64,000 nucleotides of DNA, from positions 124,001-188,000 of the forward strand of contig NZ_BBYM01000005.1 in the NCBI RefSeq assembly GCF_001570405.1, read 5' to 3'. Of the stretch, positions 25,375 through 33,109 are shown piece by piece. The position numbers and the translations under genes are program-made. This stretch comes from Microtetraspora niveoalba. Its GTDB lineage: Bacteria; Actinomycetota; Actinomycetes; Streptosporangiales; Streptosporangiaceae. The number at the start of each line of letters is the position of its first letter. Position 1 is the stretch's first letter. Under the pieces are notes generated by a model. That model had not been told where the DNA came from and did no database searches. It saw only the letters and a program-made list of their open reading frames with translations.

Positions 25375-26633
25375 CACTGCGTGAGCAGCTGAAGGCCGCG
25401 CTGGCGCGCGCGTCCGAGCTGGCCAAGGCCCTTGCCGAGCGCGACCTTACCGACGAGGAGCTGGAGGAGGTCGCCACCCTCGACGGGCAGGTCAAGGACC
25501 TGCGGGTGAAGATCGCCAAGGCGGACGCGTCCCAGAAGATGCTCAAGGAGCTCGCCGACACCGACGCCGACGCGCCGGACGACGATGACGAGGGCGTGCC
25601 GCGGCTGAAGACGGCCGACCGGACCGACCGGCAGATGGCCCGGTCGTTCGGCGAGGAGTTCACCAAGTCCGCCGCGTACAAGGCGTTCCGCGAGGCGCAC
25701 CCGGGCGGGGTCGGCCAGGGCACGCCCATCAACATCGGCCGCGTCAAGGTCGGCACGATGGACGACTGGTTCGCCCGCCGCAAGGCCACCCTCGACACCA
25801 CGGTGGCGCGGATCCAGCCCATCCGGATGCCGATGGTCGACATGGTCGACCGGCAGGCACTCACCATCCTGGACCTCATCAGCCGCGGCCAGACCGGCGG
25901 CAACTTCGAGTACGTACAGGTCACGGAGGTCACCCGCAACGCGGCAATCGTCGCCGAGGGAGCACTCAAGCCCGTCAGCGACATGAAGACCACCATCGCT
26001 GATGCGAAGGTGTACACCTACGCCGACGGTTACGACGTCACCAACCAGCTCCTGGCGGACGCGCCCGCGTTCGCCTCGTACATGAACGGCGAGCTGGCGT
26101 ACTCCCTCGACTACGTGGTCGAGGACAAGCTGCTGAACGGCACCGGAACCGGCGGCGAGCCGAAGGGCCTCCTGCACACCACCGGCGTGCAGGAGGTCAC
26201 CTACACCCCCGGCTCGGACGCGATGGAGCAGGTCAAGGCGATCCGGCACGCGATCACGAAGGTGACCACGCTGCCCGGCGGGCAGGTCACCGCGGTGCTC
26301 ATGAGCCCGGAGGACGACGAGGCGTGGGACCTGCTGCAGGACACCACCGACCGGTTCATGGGGCAGGGCCCGTTCGGCTCAGGTCCCGCCACCAGCTGGG
26401 GGCGGCCGCGGGCGCTGTCGCAGCGGCTGGCGCCGGGCACGTGCATCCTGGGCGACTGGCGGCAGATCGCGCTGCTGGACCGCGAGGGCCTGTCGGTGAT
26501 GGCGTTCAACCAGCACAAGGACTACGCCCAGAAGAACATGACCTACGTCCGCGCCGAGCTGCGCGCCGCGCAGGTCATCTGGAAGCCGAACCGGCTCGTC
26601 GTCGTCAAGCCGGCCGCGGGCGGCGGGAGCTGA
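25371..26633 (+). CDS. Major capsid protein, HK97 fold
   Basis: 420 residues. The N-terminal 110 residues are a charged coiled-coil delta (scaffold) domain (LRVKIAKADASQKMLKELAD), expected to be cut off by the protease. The mature domain has VARIQPIRMPMVDMVDRQAL, an E-loop region TEVTRNAAIVAEGALKPVSD, and the LLNGTGTGGEPKGLL loop. Overlaps the protease gene by four bases. Confidence 0.95.
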   Translation: MTLREQLKAALARASELAKALAERDLTDEELEEVATLDGQVKDLRVKIAKADASQKMLKELADTDADAPDDDDEGVPRLKTADRTDRQMARSFGEEFTKSAAYKAFREAHPGGVGQGTPINIGRVKVGTMDDWFARRKATLDTTVARIQPIRMPMVDMVDRQALTILDLISRGQTGGNFEYVQVTEVTRNAAIVAEGALKPVSDMKTTIADAKVYTYADGYDVTNQLLADAPAFASYMNGELAYSLDYVVEDKLLNGTGTGGEPKGLLHTTGVQEVTYTPGSDAMEQVKAIRHAITKVTTLPGGQVTAVLMSPEDDEAWDLLQDTTDRFMGQGPFGSGPATSWGRPRALSQRLAPGTCILGDWRQIALLDREGLSVMAFNQHKDYAQKNMTYVRAELRAAQVIWKPNRLVVVKPAAGGGS

Positions 26634-26635
26634 CG

Positions 26636-26878
26636 ATGGCCGAGCACAAGATGGTGACCATCGGCGGGGTGCGCTACCGGATCGAGGACGCGCCCCGCGT
26701 GGTCGAAACAGCCCCGAGCGGATCCGCCTCGGAGCCGAAGCCGGAGCCCAAGCCCGACCCGGAGCCCAAGCCCGACCCGGAGCCGGAGCCGGAGTCGGAG
26801 CCGGAGAAGACCAGCCGCAAGCGGCGTCCGAAGGGCGGTACCGATGCCGATCCCGCCGGGACTGCTGGCCGATCCTGA
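26636..26878 (+). CDS. Small protein with PEPKPDPEPKP repeats
   Basis: 80 residues. An N-terminal beta hairpin (MVTIGGVRYRIEDAPRVV) is followed by a Pro-Glu-Lys-Asp repeat of about 30 residues and a basic SRKRRPKGG tail. Probably a capsid-associated or linker protein; the repeat is likely extended. Overlaps the connector gene by 35 bp. Confidence 0.7.
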   Translation: MAEHKMVTIGGVRYRIEDAPRVVETAPSGSASEPKPEPKPDPEPKPDPEPEPESEPEKTSRKRRPKGGTDADPAGTAGRS

Positions 26879-27395
26879 AGAACTCGCCGAAACCCTCGGC
26901 GTACCTGCCGACAACCGGCGGATGCTGGACGCCCTGCGGAACGCCTCCCGCCGGTTCATCGGCGACGTCCGCCACCCGGTCGCGCTCGTCACCAGCGACG
27001 AGGTGTGGCTGGACTGCGACGGCAGCGCCTCCCTGCTGCTGCCCGCCGCTCCGGTACTCGCCCGCCCACGGGTCGAGCTCGACGGCCAGGCCCTCGAGGA
27101 GGGCGAGTTCGACTGGTCGGAGAAGGGCATCCTGGAGCGGCGGCGGGGGTGCTGGCCGCGGCGGCTGCGCTGCGTCCGGGTGGTCTACGACCACGGGTAC
27201 GACCCGATCCCCGTCGATATCCAGGCCGCCGTGCTGGCCCAGGCCGAGTCCGCGTTCCGGTCCGTGCCCGGGGTCAGCAGCATGCAGGTGGGCGGGATGA
27301 CCGTCTCCTACGGCGCGGCGGCCGCCATCGGGGTCACCCAGCAATGGGCCGATGCCGTCACCCGGTACACACTGAACCGCGGAGACCGGGCATGA
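26844..27395 (+). CDS. Head-tail connector (gp6-like)
   Basis: 183 residues. Its N-terminal helices (LRNASRRFIGDVRH) and the middle strand region (VRVVYDHGYDPIPVDIQAAV) match the gp6/gp15-type adaptor that docks on the portal. Position right after the capsid gene agrees. Confidence 0.8.
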   Translation: MPIPPGLLADPEELAETLGVPADNRRMLDALRNASRRFIGDVRHPVALVTSDEVWLDCDGSASLLLPAAPVLARPRVELDGQALEEGEFDWSEKGILERRRGCWPRRLRCVRVVYDHGYDPIPVDIQAAVLAQAESAFRSVPGVSSMQVGGMTVSYGAAAAIGVTQQWADAVTRYTLNRGDRA

Positions 27396-27760
27396 GCTGG
27401 CCTCAGATGTTCAACGCCACGGCGACCCTGGTTCGGCCCGCCTGGCAGGCCGACCGGTACGGCGACCAGATCCCCGACTGGTCCGCCGCAGAACGGCGCG
27501 AGCTGTCCGGGCTGTGCATCCAGCCGTCCGCCCAGGTGCTCGTCGCCAACGAGCAGATCGGCAGCGACGGGCGTGACGTACGGATGACCCACTGGCGCGT
27601 CTACACCGCCCCGGGCACCGACGCCGACGTGCTCGCGACCGACCGCATCGAGTGGCAAGGCCTGACCTTCGAGGTCGTCGGGGAGGTCGCCCGCTGGCCC
27701 AACCCGCTCGGCGGCGGCGTGCACCACATCGAGTTCACCATCGAACGCGTCCAGGGATAG
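27392..27760 (+). CDS. Head-tail stopper protein
   Basis: 122 residues, all-beta (ATLVRPAWQADRYGDQIPDW; DRIEWQGLTFEVVGEVARWP). The layout fits phage head closure proteins of the gp16/gpFII group. Overlaps the adaptor gene by four bases. Confidence 0.72.
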   Translation: MSWPQMFNATATLVRPAWQADRYGDQIPDWSAAERRELSGLCIQPSAQVLVANEQIGSDGRDVRMTHWRVYTAPGTDADVLATDRIEWQGLTFEVVGEVARWPNPLGGGVHHIEFTIERVQG

Positions 27761-27770
27761 AGGTGATCTC

Positions 27771-28052
27771 GTGGCCGGTTTCGCAGCGTTCGAGCTGGAC
27801 CACAAGGGCGTCGGTGAGGTCCTCGCCTCGCCGGAGATACACGCGGTCATCAACGGCCTGGCCGGGCAGATCGCCGCGACCGTCCGCGCCGCGCTGCCCG
27901 GCCGGACCGAGGTCGTGGTGGAGTCCTACACCACCGACCGCGGCGCCGCCGCAGTGGTGATCAAGGACCGGCGCGGGATGGGCTGGCAGGCGCGCGACGG
28001 CGTGCTCACCCGCGCCGCCGGCGCAGCCGGCCTCGAGGTGCGCGCGCGGTGA
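27771..28052 (+). CDS. HK97 gp10-like tail-completion protein
   Basis: 93 residues from GTG 27771. The order (after stopper, before terminator) and the pattern of one N-terminal helix and a beta sheet (TEVVVESYTTDRGAAAVVIK) suggest the neck protein family HK97 gp10. Moderate call. Confidence 0.6.
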   Translation: MAGFAAFELDHKGVGEVLASPEIHAVINGLAGQIAATVRAALPGRTEVVVESYTTDRGAAAVVIKDRRGMGWQARDGVLTRAAGAAGLEVRAR

Positions 28053-28483
28053 AGCCGCTCGTGGTGTTCGGCGACGCGCGCGCCGCCGCGGTCGACGTGC
28101 TGCGCGCAGGCCTCGCCGGACGGCCGGAGCCGTACGCCAAGGGCGTGACGTACGGTGCGCGGCCGCCGGTCGACCGCGGCCCGGAGCGGCCGCGGCTGCC
28201 GTTCGTGCTCGTCGCCCTCGACGTCGACCTGCCGCAGTACCCGGTCAACAGCCGGGCCACCGTGCGCGTCACGGTCTGGCACCGCACCTCGCAAGACGCC
28301 GTCGACCTCGCGCAGCTGTGCCAGGGCCTGCTGTGTGTGCACTCCGGTCCGGTGATCCGCGGCGTGCGGCCGCTCACCGGCCCCGTCCCGGCGGTTGACC
28401 CGCTGACCGCCATCGATCTCGCCACGTTCACCGTGGCCGCGAACGTGCGACCAAAGGTGGTCGCCCCGACACGTGAGGAGTAG
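28049..28483 (+). CDS. Tail terminator protein
   Basis: 144 residues. The alpha/beta fold (LPFVLVALDVDLPQYPVNSR, ATVRVTVWHRTSQDAVDLAQ) and position before the tail tube gene match gpU/tail terminator proteins that cap the tail. Confidence 0.7.
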   Translation: MKPLVVFGDARAAAVDVLRAGLAGRPEPYAKGVTYGARPPVDRGPERPRLPFVLVALDVDLPQYPVNSRATVRVTVWHRTSQDAVDLAQLCQGLLCVHSGPVIRGVRPLTGPVPAVDPLTAIDLATFTVAANVRPKVVAPTREE

Positions 28484-28485
28484 CC

Positions 28486-29025
28486 ATGGCCGGTAACCCG
28501 GAGGCAGCAGCCATCTGGACCGACGCCGACGTCTACGTGGGCCCGCTGACCGCGGTCAATCCCACCAGCGTCACCGACCCGTTCCCCGCCACCTGGGGGC
28601 TGGTCGGCCTCCTGGACGGCGGCAAGGGCTTCACCGAGAAGCGTGAGGAACAGGTGTCCGACCACTACGCGTGGGGCGGGATCCTGGTCCGCACCTCCCG
28701 CTCGCGCTTCAAACTGACCAGGTCGTTCACCGTTTTGGAGGACAACGAGCAGACGCGCAAGCTGATCTGGCCGGGCTCGACAGCGACGCAGATCATCGTG
28801 CCGCGCCCGACCCCGGTCAAGCTCGCGTTCGAGGCCCGCGAGGGCGACAAGATCAAGCGACTGATCACCCGGCGGTACGCCGAGGTCTCCGTCGACGGCG
28901 ACATCACCGAGAACGAGGAGGACCTGGCCGCGGTCACCCTCGTCGCGACGATCTTCCCCGACTCCTCAGGTGTGCTTTTCGACCGCCAGCACACCGAAGA
29001 AGACGAGCCCGGCGCAGGCGAGTGA
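28486..29025 (+). CDS. Major tail (tube) protein
   Basis: 179 residues, beta-rich, with KGFTEKREEQVSDHYAWGGI and a typical DGDITENEEDLAAVTLVATI end. Position, size and fold pattern fit siphovirus tail tube subunits, which polymerise around the tape measure. Confidence 0.85.
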   Translation: MAGNPEAAAIWTDADVYVGPLTAVNPTSVTDPFPATWGLVGLLDGGKGFTEKREEQVSDHYAWGGILVRTSRSRFKLTRSFTVLEDNEQTRKLIWPGSTATQIIVPRPTPVKLAFEAREGDKIKRLITRRYAEVSVDGDITENEEDLAAVTLVATIFPDSSGVLFDRQHTEEDEPGAGE

Positions 29026-29026
29026 G

Positions 29027-29371
29027 GTGTACCAGTTCGCAGAGCCGGAGATCACCGCGAAGGCGGTCCAACTCGGGCTGATCGCCGATGGCGAGGCCCT
29101 GCCGGCGAACCTGCGGTCCAAGGCCGTCAAGGCGCTGGCCGCCGCCCTCCAGCAGCAGCAGCCGGCCGAGCCTGCCCTCGAGGTCGGCCACCTCGTCCTC
29201 ACCCCTGACCGGCGCGTGCTCCTGGACGGTCACGCGCTGCCGCTCCAGGTACTCGACGCCGACCCGATCCACGTGGTGCTGCACGGGGAGGTGGCCACGA
29301 TCCGCCTGACCGTCGCCGCCCGCACCATCACCGTTCATCAGAAGGAGAACCAGACCAGTGGCCAAGCCTGA
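29027..29371 (+). CDS. Unknown tail-region protein
   Basis: 114 residues from GTG 29027 (1 bp after the previous stop); an upstream ATG at 28970 would overlap the tube gene. It has a helical N-terminal half with poly-Gln (ALQQQQPAEP) and a beta C-terminal half. Overlaps the chaperone start by 14 bp. Not recognised. Confidence 0.6.
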   Translation: MYQFAEPEITAKAVQLGLIADGEALPANLRSKAVKALAAALQQQQPAEPALEVGHLVLTPDRRVLLDGHALPLQVLDADPIHVVLHGEVATIRLTVAARTITVHQKENQTSGQA

Positions 29372-29684
29372 CACGCCCCCGACGATCGATTTCAACCTCG
29401 ACGCCGCGATCGCCGAGGCGACCGGAGCGCCGTTCACGTTCGCCTTCAAGGGGAAGCCCTGGACGCTGCCGGCGATGCGAGACCTGGACGTGTGGCCCAT
29501 GCTGGACGCCGCTCCGCAGGGCGACCTCGCGGTGGTGCAGGTCGTGCTGAAGGCCGCGTTCGGCGACCGGTGGGAGGAGTTCCGATCCCATCCGATGCCC
29601 CGCAAGGGCCTGTCCGGCCTGTTTGAGGCCTACCGCAAGCACAGTGACGCGGATCTGGGGGAATCCTCGGCCTCGTCGAGCTGA
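29358..29684 (+). CDS. Tail assembly chaperone, short form (gpG-like)
   Basis: 108 residues from GTG 29358. Position before the tape measure gene, an alpha/beta core (FTFAFKGKPWTLPAMRDLDV) and an acidic, slippery end identify the unshifted chaperone. It coats the tape measure protein during tail assembly. Confidence 0.85.
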   Translation: MAKPDTPPTIDFNLDAAIAEATGAPFTFAFKGKPWTLPAMRDLDVWPMLDAAPQGDLAVVQVVLKAAFGDRWEEFRSHPMPRKGLSGLFEAYRKHSDADLGESSASSS

Positions 29685-30040
29685 TCCGCCGCCACGGCGA
29701 CGCCGTCGAGGCTGACCTCGCCCACTACTACCCGCGCGACGCCGACCAACTGGACGCGCTGCTGCGCGGCGAGATGACCTGGCGCAGGTTCAAGGTCCTG
29801 CTCAAGCACCTTCCGGCCGACTCGGCCACCGCGCGCGCCGTCGGCCAAAGCGGCCACACCACGACAGACCTTCTGATCATGGACGTGTGGTCCGCGCTGA
29901 CGGGCAAGCCGCACCCGGCCAGGCCCAAGCCCTCAGCGCAGCGGCCGGCTTCCTCACCGGAGCGTGAGGCGCGCCTGGCGGACGCGCGGCGCCGAGCGGC
30001 GGCGCGCCAGGCCGCGATCGTCGCCGGCCAGATCGCCTGA
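29358..30040 (+). CDS. Tail assembly chaperone, frameshifted long form (gpGT-like)
   Basis: A -1 shift at GGGGGAA (29657-29663) joins the short form to an overlapping frame that has no good start of its own until 29774. The extension begins ILGLVELIRRHGDAVEADLA and continues through LRGEMTWRRFKVLLKHLPAD, a standard gpT-type domain, ending at 30040. The fused product would be about 227 residues. The arrangement is conserved in nearly all long-tailed phages. Confidence 0.85.
29657..29663 (+). other. Programmed -1 frameshift site
   Basis: In frame the codons read CTG-GGG-GAA; slipping back one base reads GGG-GGA. The next codon in the new frame is ATC at 29663. The zero frame stops 21 bases later at 29682-29684, which limits the window for the shift to this G run. 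Confidence 0.75.
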
Positions 30041-30076
30041 CACCGATCCACAAATTCACAGCGGGGGTGATGTGCT

Positions 30077-33000
30077 GTGCCGAGCGTCGGCTACGCGACC
30101 TTGCAGGTCATCCCCTCGGTGAAGGGCATCGGCGCTCAGCTGCGCGACCAGCTGGTCGGGCCAGCGGCCAGCGCAGGCGTACTGGCGGGCGAGCAGGCCG
30201 GCCGCGGTTTCGCCGGCGCGTTCGACTCGCTCGCCGGCGGTTTCTCCCGCGTCGGCCAGGCGGTCACCGGTGTCGGGCAGACGGTCACCACCCACCTGTC
30301 GCTGCCGGTCGCCGCTCTCGGCGGCCTGGCCATCAAGACGGCGGGCGACTTCGAGGCCGGCATGAACCGGGTCCGCGCCATCAGCGGGGCGACGGGCGAG
30401 GAGTTCACGCAGCTGCGTGACCTCGCCAAGGAGCTCGGCGCGACCACCCAGTACTCGGCCAGCGAGGCGGCCGACGCCATGGGCTTCCTGGCGATGGCCG
30501 GCTTCAAAACGACCGACATCATGGGCGCCCTGCCCGGGGTGCTGAACCTGGCGGCCGCCGGCGCGATCGACCTGGGGACCGCGGCCGACATCGCCTCCAA
30601 CATCCTGTCTGGCTACGGCATGCAGGTGGCCGAGCTGGGGCGTGTGAACGACATCCTGGCCAAAACGTTCACCAGCACGAACGTCGACATGCGGATGCTG
30701 GGCGAGTCGTTCAAGTACGTCGGCCCCGTCGCAGCCTCGGCCGGCCTGCAATTCGAAGAGGTCAGCGCCGCCATCGGTCTGCTCGGTAACGCCGGCATCC
30801 AGGGGTCGGAGGCCGGTACGGCGCTGCGCGGCGCGATCGGCCGGCTGCTGAAGCCCACGAACGAGGTCCAAGAGACCCTCACCAGGCTCGGCGTGTCGGT
30901 GGCCGACTCCAGCGGCAAGATGCTGCCACTGATCGACATCATCACCCAGCTGGAGAAGTCCGGCGCCAGCACCGCCGACATGCTCACGATCTTCGGTCTG
31001 GAGGCCGGGCCCGGCATGCAGGCCCTGGTCTCCCAAGGGTCGGCCGCGCTGCGGGACCTGACGAAAGAGCTGGAGAACTCCGGCGGTACCGCAGCGAACA
31101 TCGCCGCGGTCCAGATGGAGGGCTTCAACGGCGCTGTCAAAAACCTGCAGTCGGCCTTCGAGGGCCTGATGATCGCCGTCGCCGATACCGGGCTCCTGGA
31201 CTGGGCGACCAAGGCCGTCAACAAGCTCACCGAGTGGGTGTCCACCCTCGGCGAGGCCGACAAGGAGACGATGAAGTGGGCCGTGGCCATCGGCGGGGCC
31301 GTAGCCGCGCTCGGCCCGCTGCTGATCGTCACCGGTCACGCGGTCTCCTCCATCGGATCGATCATCACCGGCGTCCGGCTGCTCAGCACCGTGCTGCTGG
31401 CCAGCCCGATCGGCTGGGTGGTCGGGCTCATCGCCCTGCTCGCCTACGGCCTGTATGAGGCCTGGCAGCGGTCGGAGACGTTCCGGAACGCGGTTACCGG
31501 CCTGTGGGACGGCATCGTCTCGGCGGCGGGCCCGGCCGTCGACTGGTTCAAGGAGACGGTCTGGCCGGTCCTGATCGACGGCTGGAACTGGCTGCTGGAC
31601 GCCGCTACCCAGGCCGTCGACTGGTTCGAGAGCAGCATCTGGCCCAAGCTGTCGGCCGGGTTCGGCCGGCTGGTCGAGGCCGCCAAGCCGATCGCCGCCT
31701 GGTTCAAGGATGAGTTCCTGCCCGGAGTGGTCGAGATCTGGGGCGGCCTCATGGACGCGGCCGGGCCGGTGCTGTCCTGGCTCGGCGGGACCGCGCTACC
31801 GGCCGTGATCGACGCGCTGGTGTGGCTGCTGGAACAGGCCATGGCCGTCGCCGGCTGGTTCACCGAGACCCTGTGGCCCGTCGTCGTGGGCGGCTGGCAG
31901 TGGCTGATCGACGCCGCCGGGCCCGTGGTCGAGGCGGTCGTCGGCTTCTTCTCCAGCATGACCGAGGGCGGCTCGGAGTTCTCCGACACCTTCGGTGGCA
32001 TCGGCGACTTCATCTCCGAGGTGGTCGGCACCATCAGCGACATCGTGTCCGAGGTCGTCGAGTTCATCGGCTGGGTGTGGCGGGAGCACGGCGACACGAT
32101 CGTGTCGGTCATCAAGACCGCGTGGGATCTGATCGTCAGCGTCATCGGCACGGCCTTGGAGCTGATCTGGGGCGTCATCCAGGGCGTGTGGACCGCCGTG
32201 CAGGGCATCATCACCGGCGTCCTCCAGGTGATCCTCGGCGTGATCCGCGTGGTCACCGGCATCATCATGGGCGACTGGGACAAGGTCTGGCAGGGCATCA
32301 AGGACATCTTCGAGGGCGTCTGGAAGGCGATCCGCGGAATCGTCGAAGGCGCCCTCAAGATCATCGCGAGCATCTTGAGCGCCGCCTGGGATCTGATCGC
32401 CGCAGCCGTGAAGGCGGTATGGGACTGGATCGTCGACATCGTCAAGGCCGCCGTGAAGTGGCTGCTGGACATGTTCCTGAACTGGACCCTCCCGGGCCTG
32501 ATCATCAAGCACTGGAACTCGATCAAGGACACCGCCGGCAAGGCTCTGGACGGTGTGATCACGTTCTTCCGGGAACTGCCCGGAAAGATCATCACCGCGC
32601 TCGGCAACCTCGGCTCGCTGCTGGTCGACTCCGGGAAGAAGATCGTCCAAGGCCTGATCGACGGCCTGAAGTCGATGCTCGGCGCGGTCGGCGACACCGC
32701 CGCGGCCATCGTGGACAAGATCAAGGGATTCCTGCCGTTCTCGCCGGCGAAGGAGGGCCCCTTCTCCGGGTGGGGGAACCCGCTCTACTCCGGCCGGTCC
32801 ATCGCCCGCCTGCTCGCCGCCGGCCTGGACGACGGGCAAAGCCTGGTGACCGCGGCCGCGGACCGTCTGGCATCCTCCGCCGCGGTCGCCGTTTCTCCGA
32901 CCGTTGCCGTGGGCGGACGCTCCACCGGCCCGCACGACCTGGCCCTCGCGCAGGCCGGGGCCGGCATCGGCGGCGGCACACTCGAGGTCAACTTCGCCGG

Positions 33001-33109
33001 CCGCCCGCTGGTGAGCGAGGACGACATCTTCCGGCTGCTGATCGCCGCGCTCAACCAGGCCAAGGCACGCGGCTTCAACCTCGGGAACCTGGCGGCGGTG
33101 CCTCGATGA
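30077..33109 (+). CDS. Tape measure protein
   Basis: 1010 residues from GTG 30077. The N-terminal 330 residues hold the TP901-type minor tail core (EFTQLRDLAKELGATTQYSA; ASEAADAMGFLAMAGFKTTD). Residues about 470-620 contain repeats with WP at intervals (ETVWPVLIDGWNWLLDAA; SSIWPKLSAGFGRLVEAA). Several membrane-like helices follow (380-470, 690-800). At about 1.5 angstroms per residue, the length predicts a tail near 150 nm. Confidence 0.92.
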   Translation: MPSVGYATLQVIPSVKGIGAQLRDQLVGPAASAGVLAGEQAGRGFAGAFDSLAGGFSRVGQAVTGVGQTVTTHLSLPVAALGGLAIKTAGDFEAGMNRVRAISGATGEEFTQLRDLAKELGATTQYSASEAADAMGFLAMAGFKTTDIMGALPGVLNLAAAGAIDLGTAADIASNILSGYGMQVAELGRVNDILAKTFTSTNVDMRMLGESFKYVGPVAASAGLQFEEVSAAIGLLGNAGIQGSEAGTALRGAIGRLLKPTNEVQETLTRLGVSVADSSGKMLPLIDIITQLEKSGASTADMLTIFGLEAGPGMQALVSQGSAALRDLTKELENSGGTAANIAAVQMEGFNGAVKNLQSAFEGLMIAVADTGLLDWATKAVNKLTEWVSTLGEADKETMKWAVAIGGAVAALGPLLIVTGHAVSSIGSIITGVRLLSTVLLASPIGWVVGLIALLAYGLYEAWQRSETFRNAVTGLWDGIVSAAGPAVDWFKETVWPVLIDGWNWLLDAATQAVDWFESSIWPKLSAGFGRLVEAAKPIAAWFKDEFLPGVVEIWGGLMDAAGPVLSWLGGTALPAVIDALVWLLEQAMAVAGWFTETLWPVVVGGWQWLIDAAGPVVEAVVGFFSSMTEGGSEFSDTFGGIGDFISEVVGTISDIVSEVVEFIGWVWREHGDTIVSVIKTAWDLIVSVIGTALELIWGVIQGVWTAVQGIITGVLQVILGVIRVVTGIIMGDWDKVWQGIKDIFEGVWKAIRGIVEGALKIIASILSAAWDLIAAAVKAVWDWIVDIVKAAVKWLLDMFLNWTLPGLIIKHWNSIKDTAGKALDGVITFFRELPGKIITALGNLGSLLVDSGKKIVQGLIDGLKSMLGAVGDTAAAIVDKIKGFLPFSPAKEGPFSGWGNPLYSGRSIARLLAAGLDDGQSLVTAAADRLASSAAVAVSPTVAVGGRSTGPHDLALAQAGAGIGGGTLEVNFAGRPLVSEDDIFRLLIAALNQAKARGFNLGNLAAVPR

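Noticed and set aside
31822-33105. Upstream extension of the minor tail protein inside the tape measure gene
   Set aside because: Arg/His/Gly-rich shadow of the tape measure; a coupled ATG exists at 33106.
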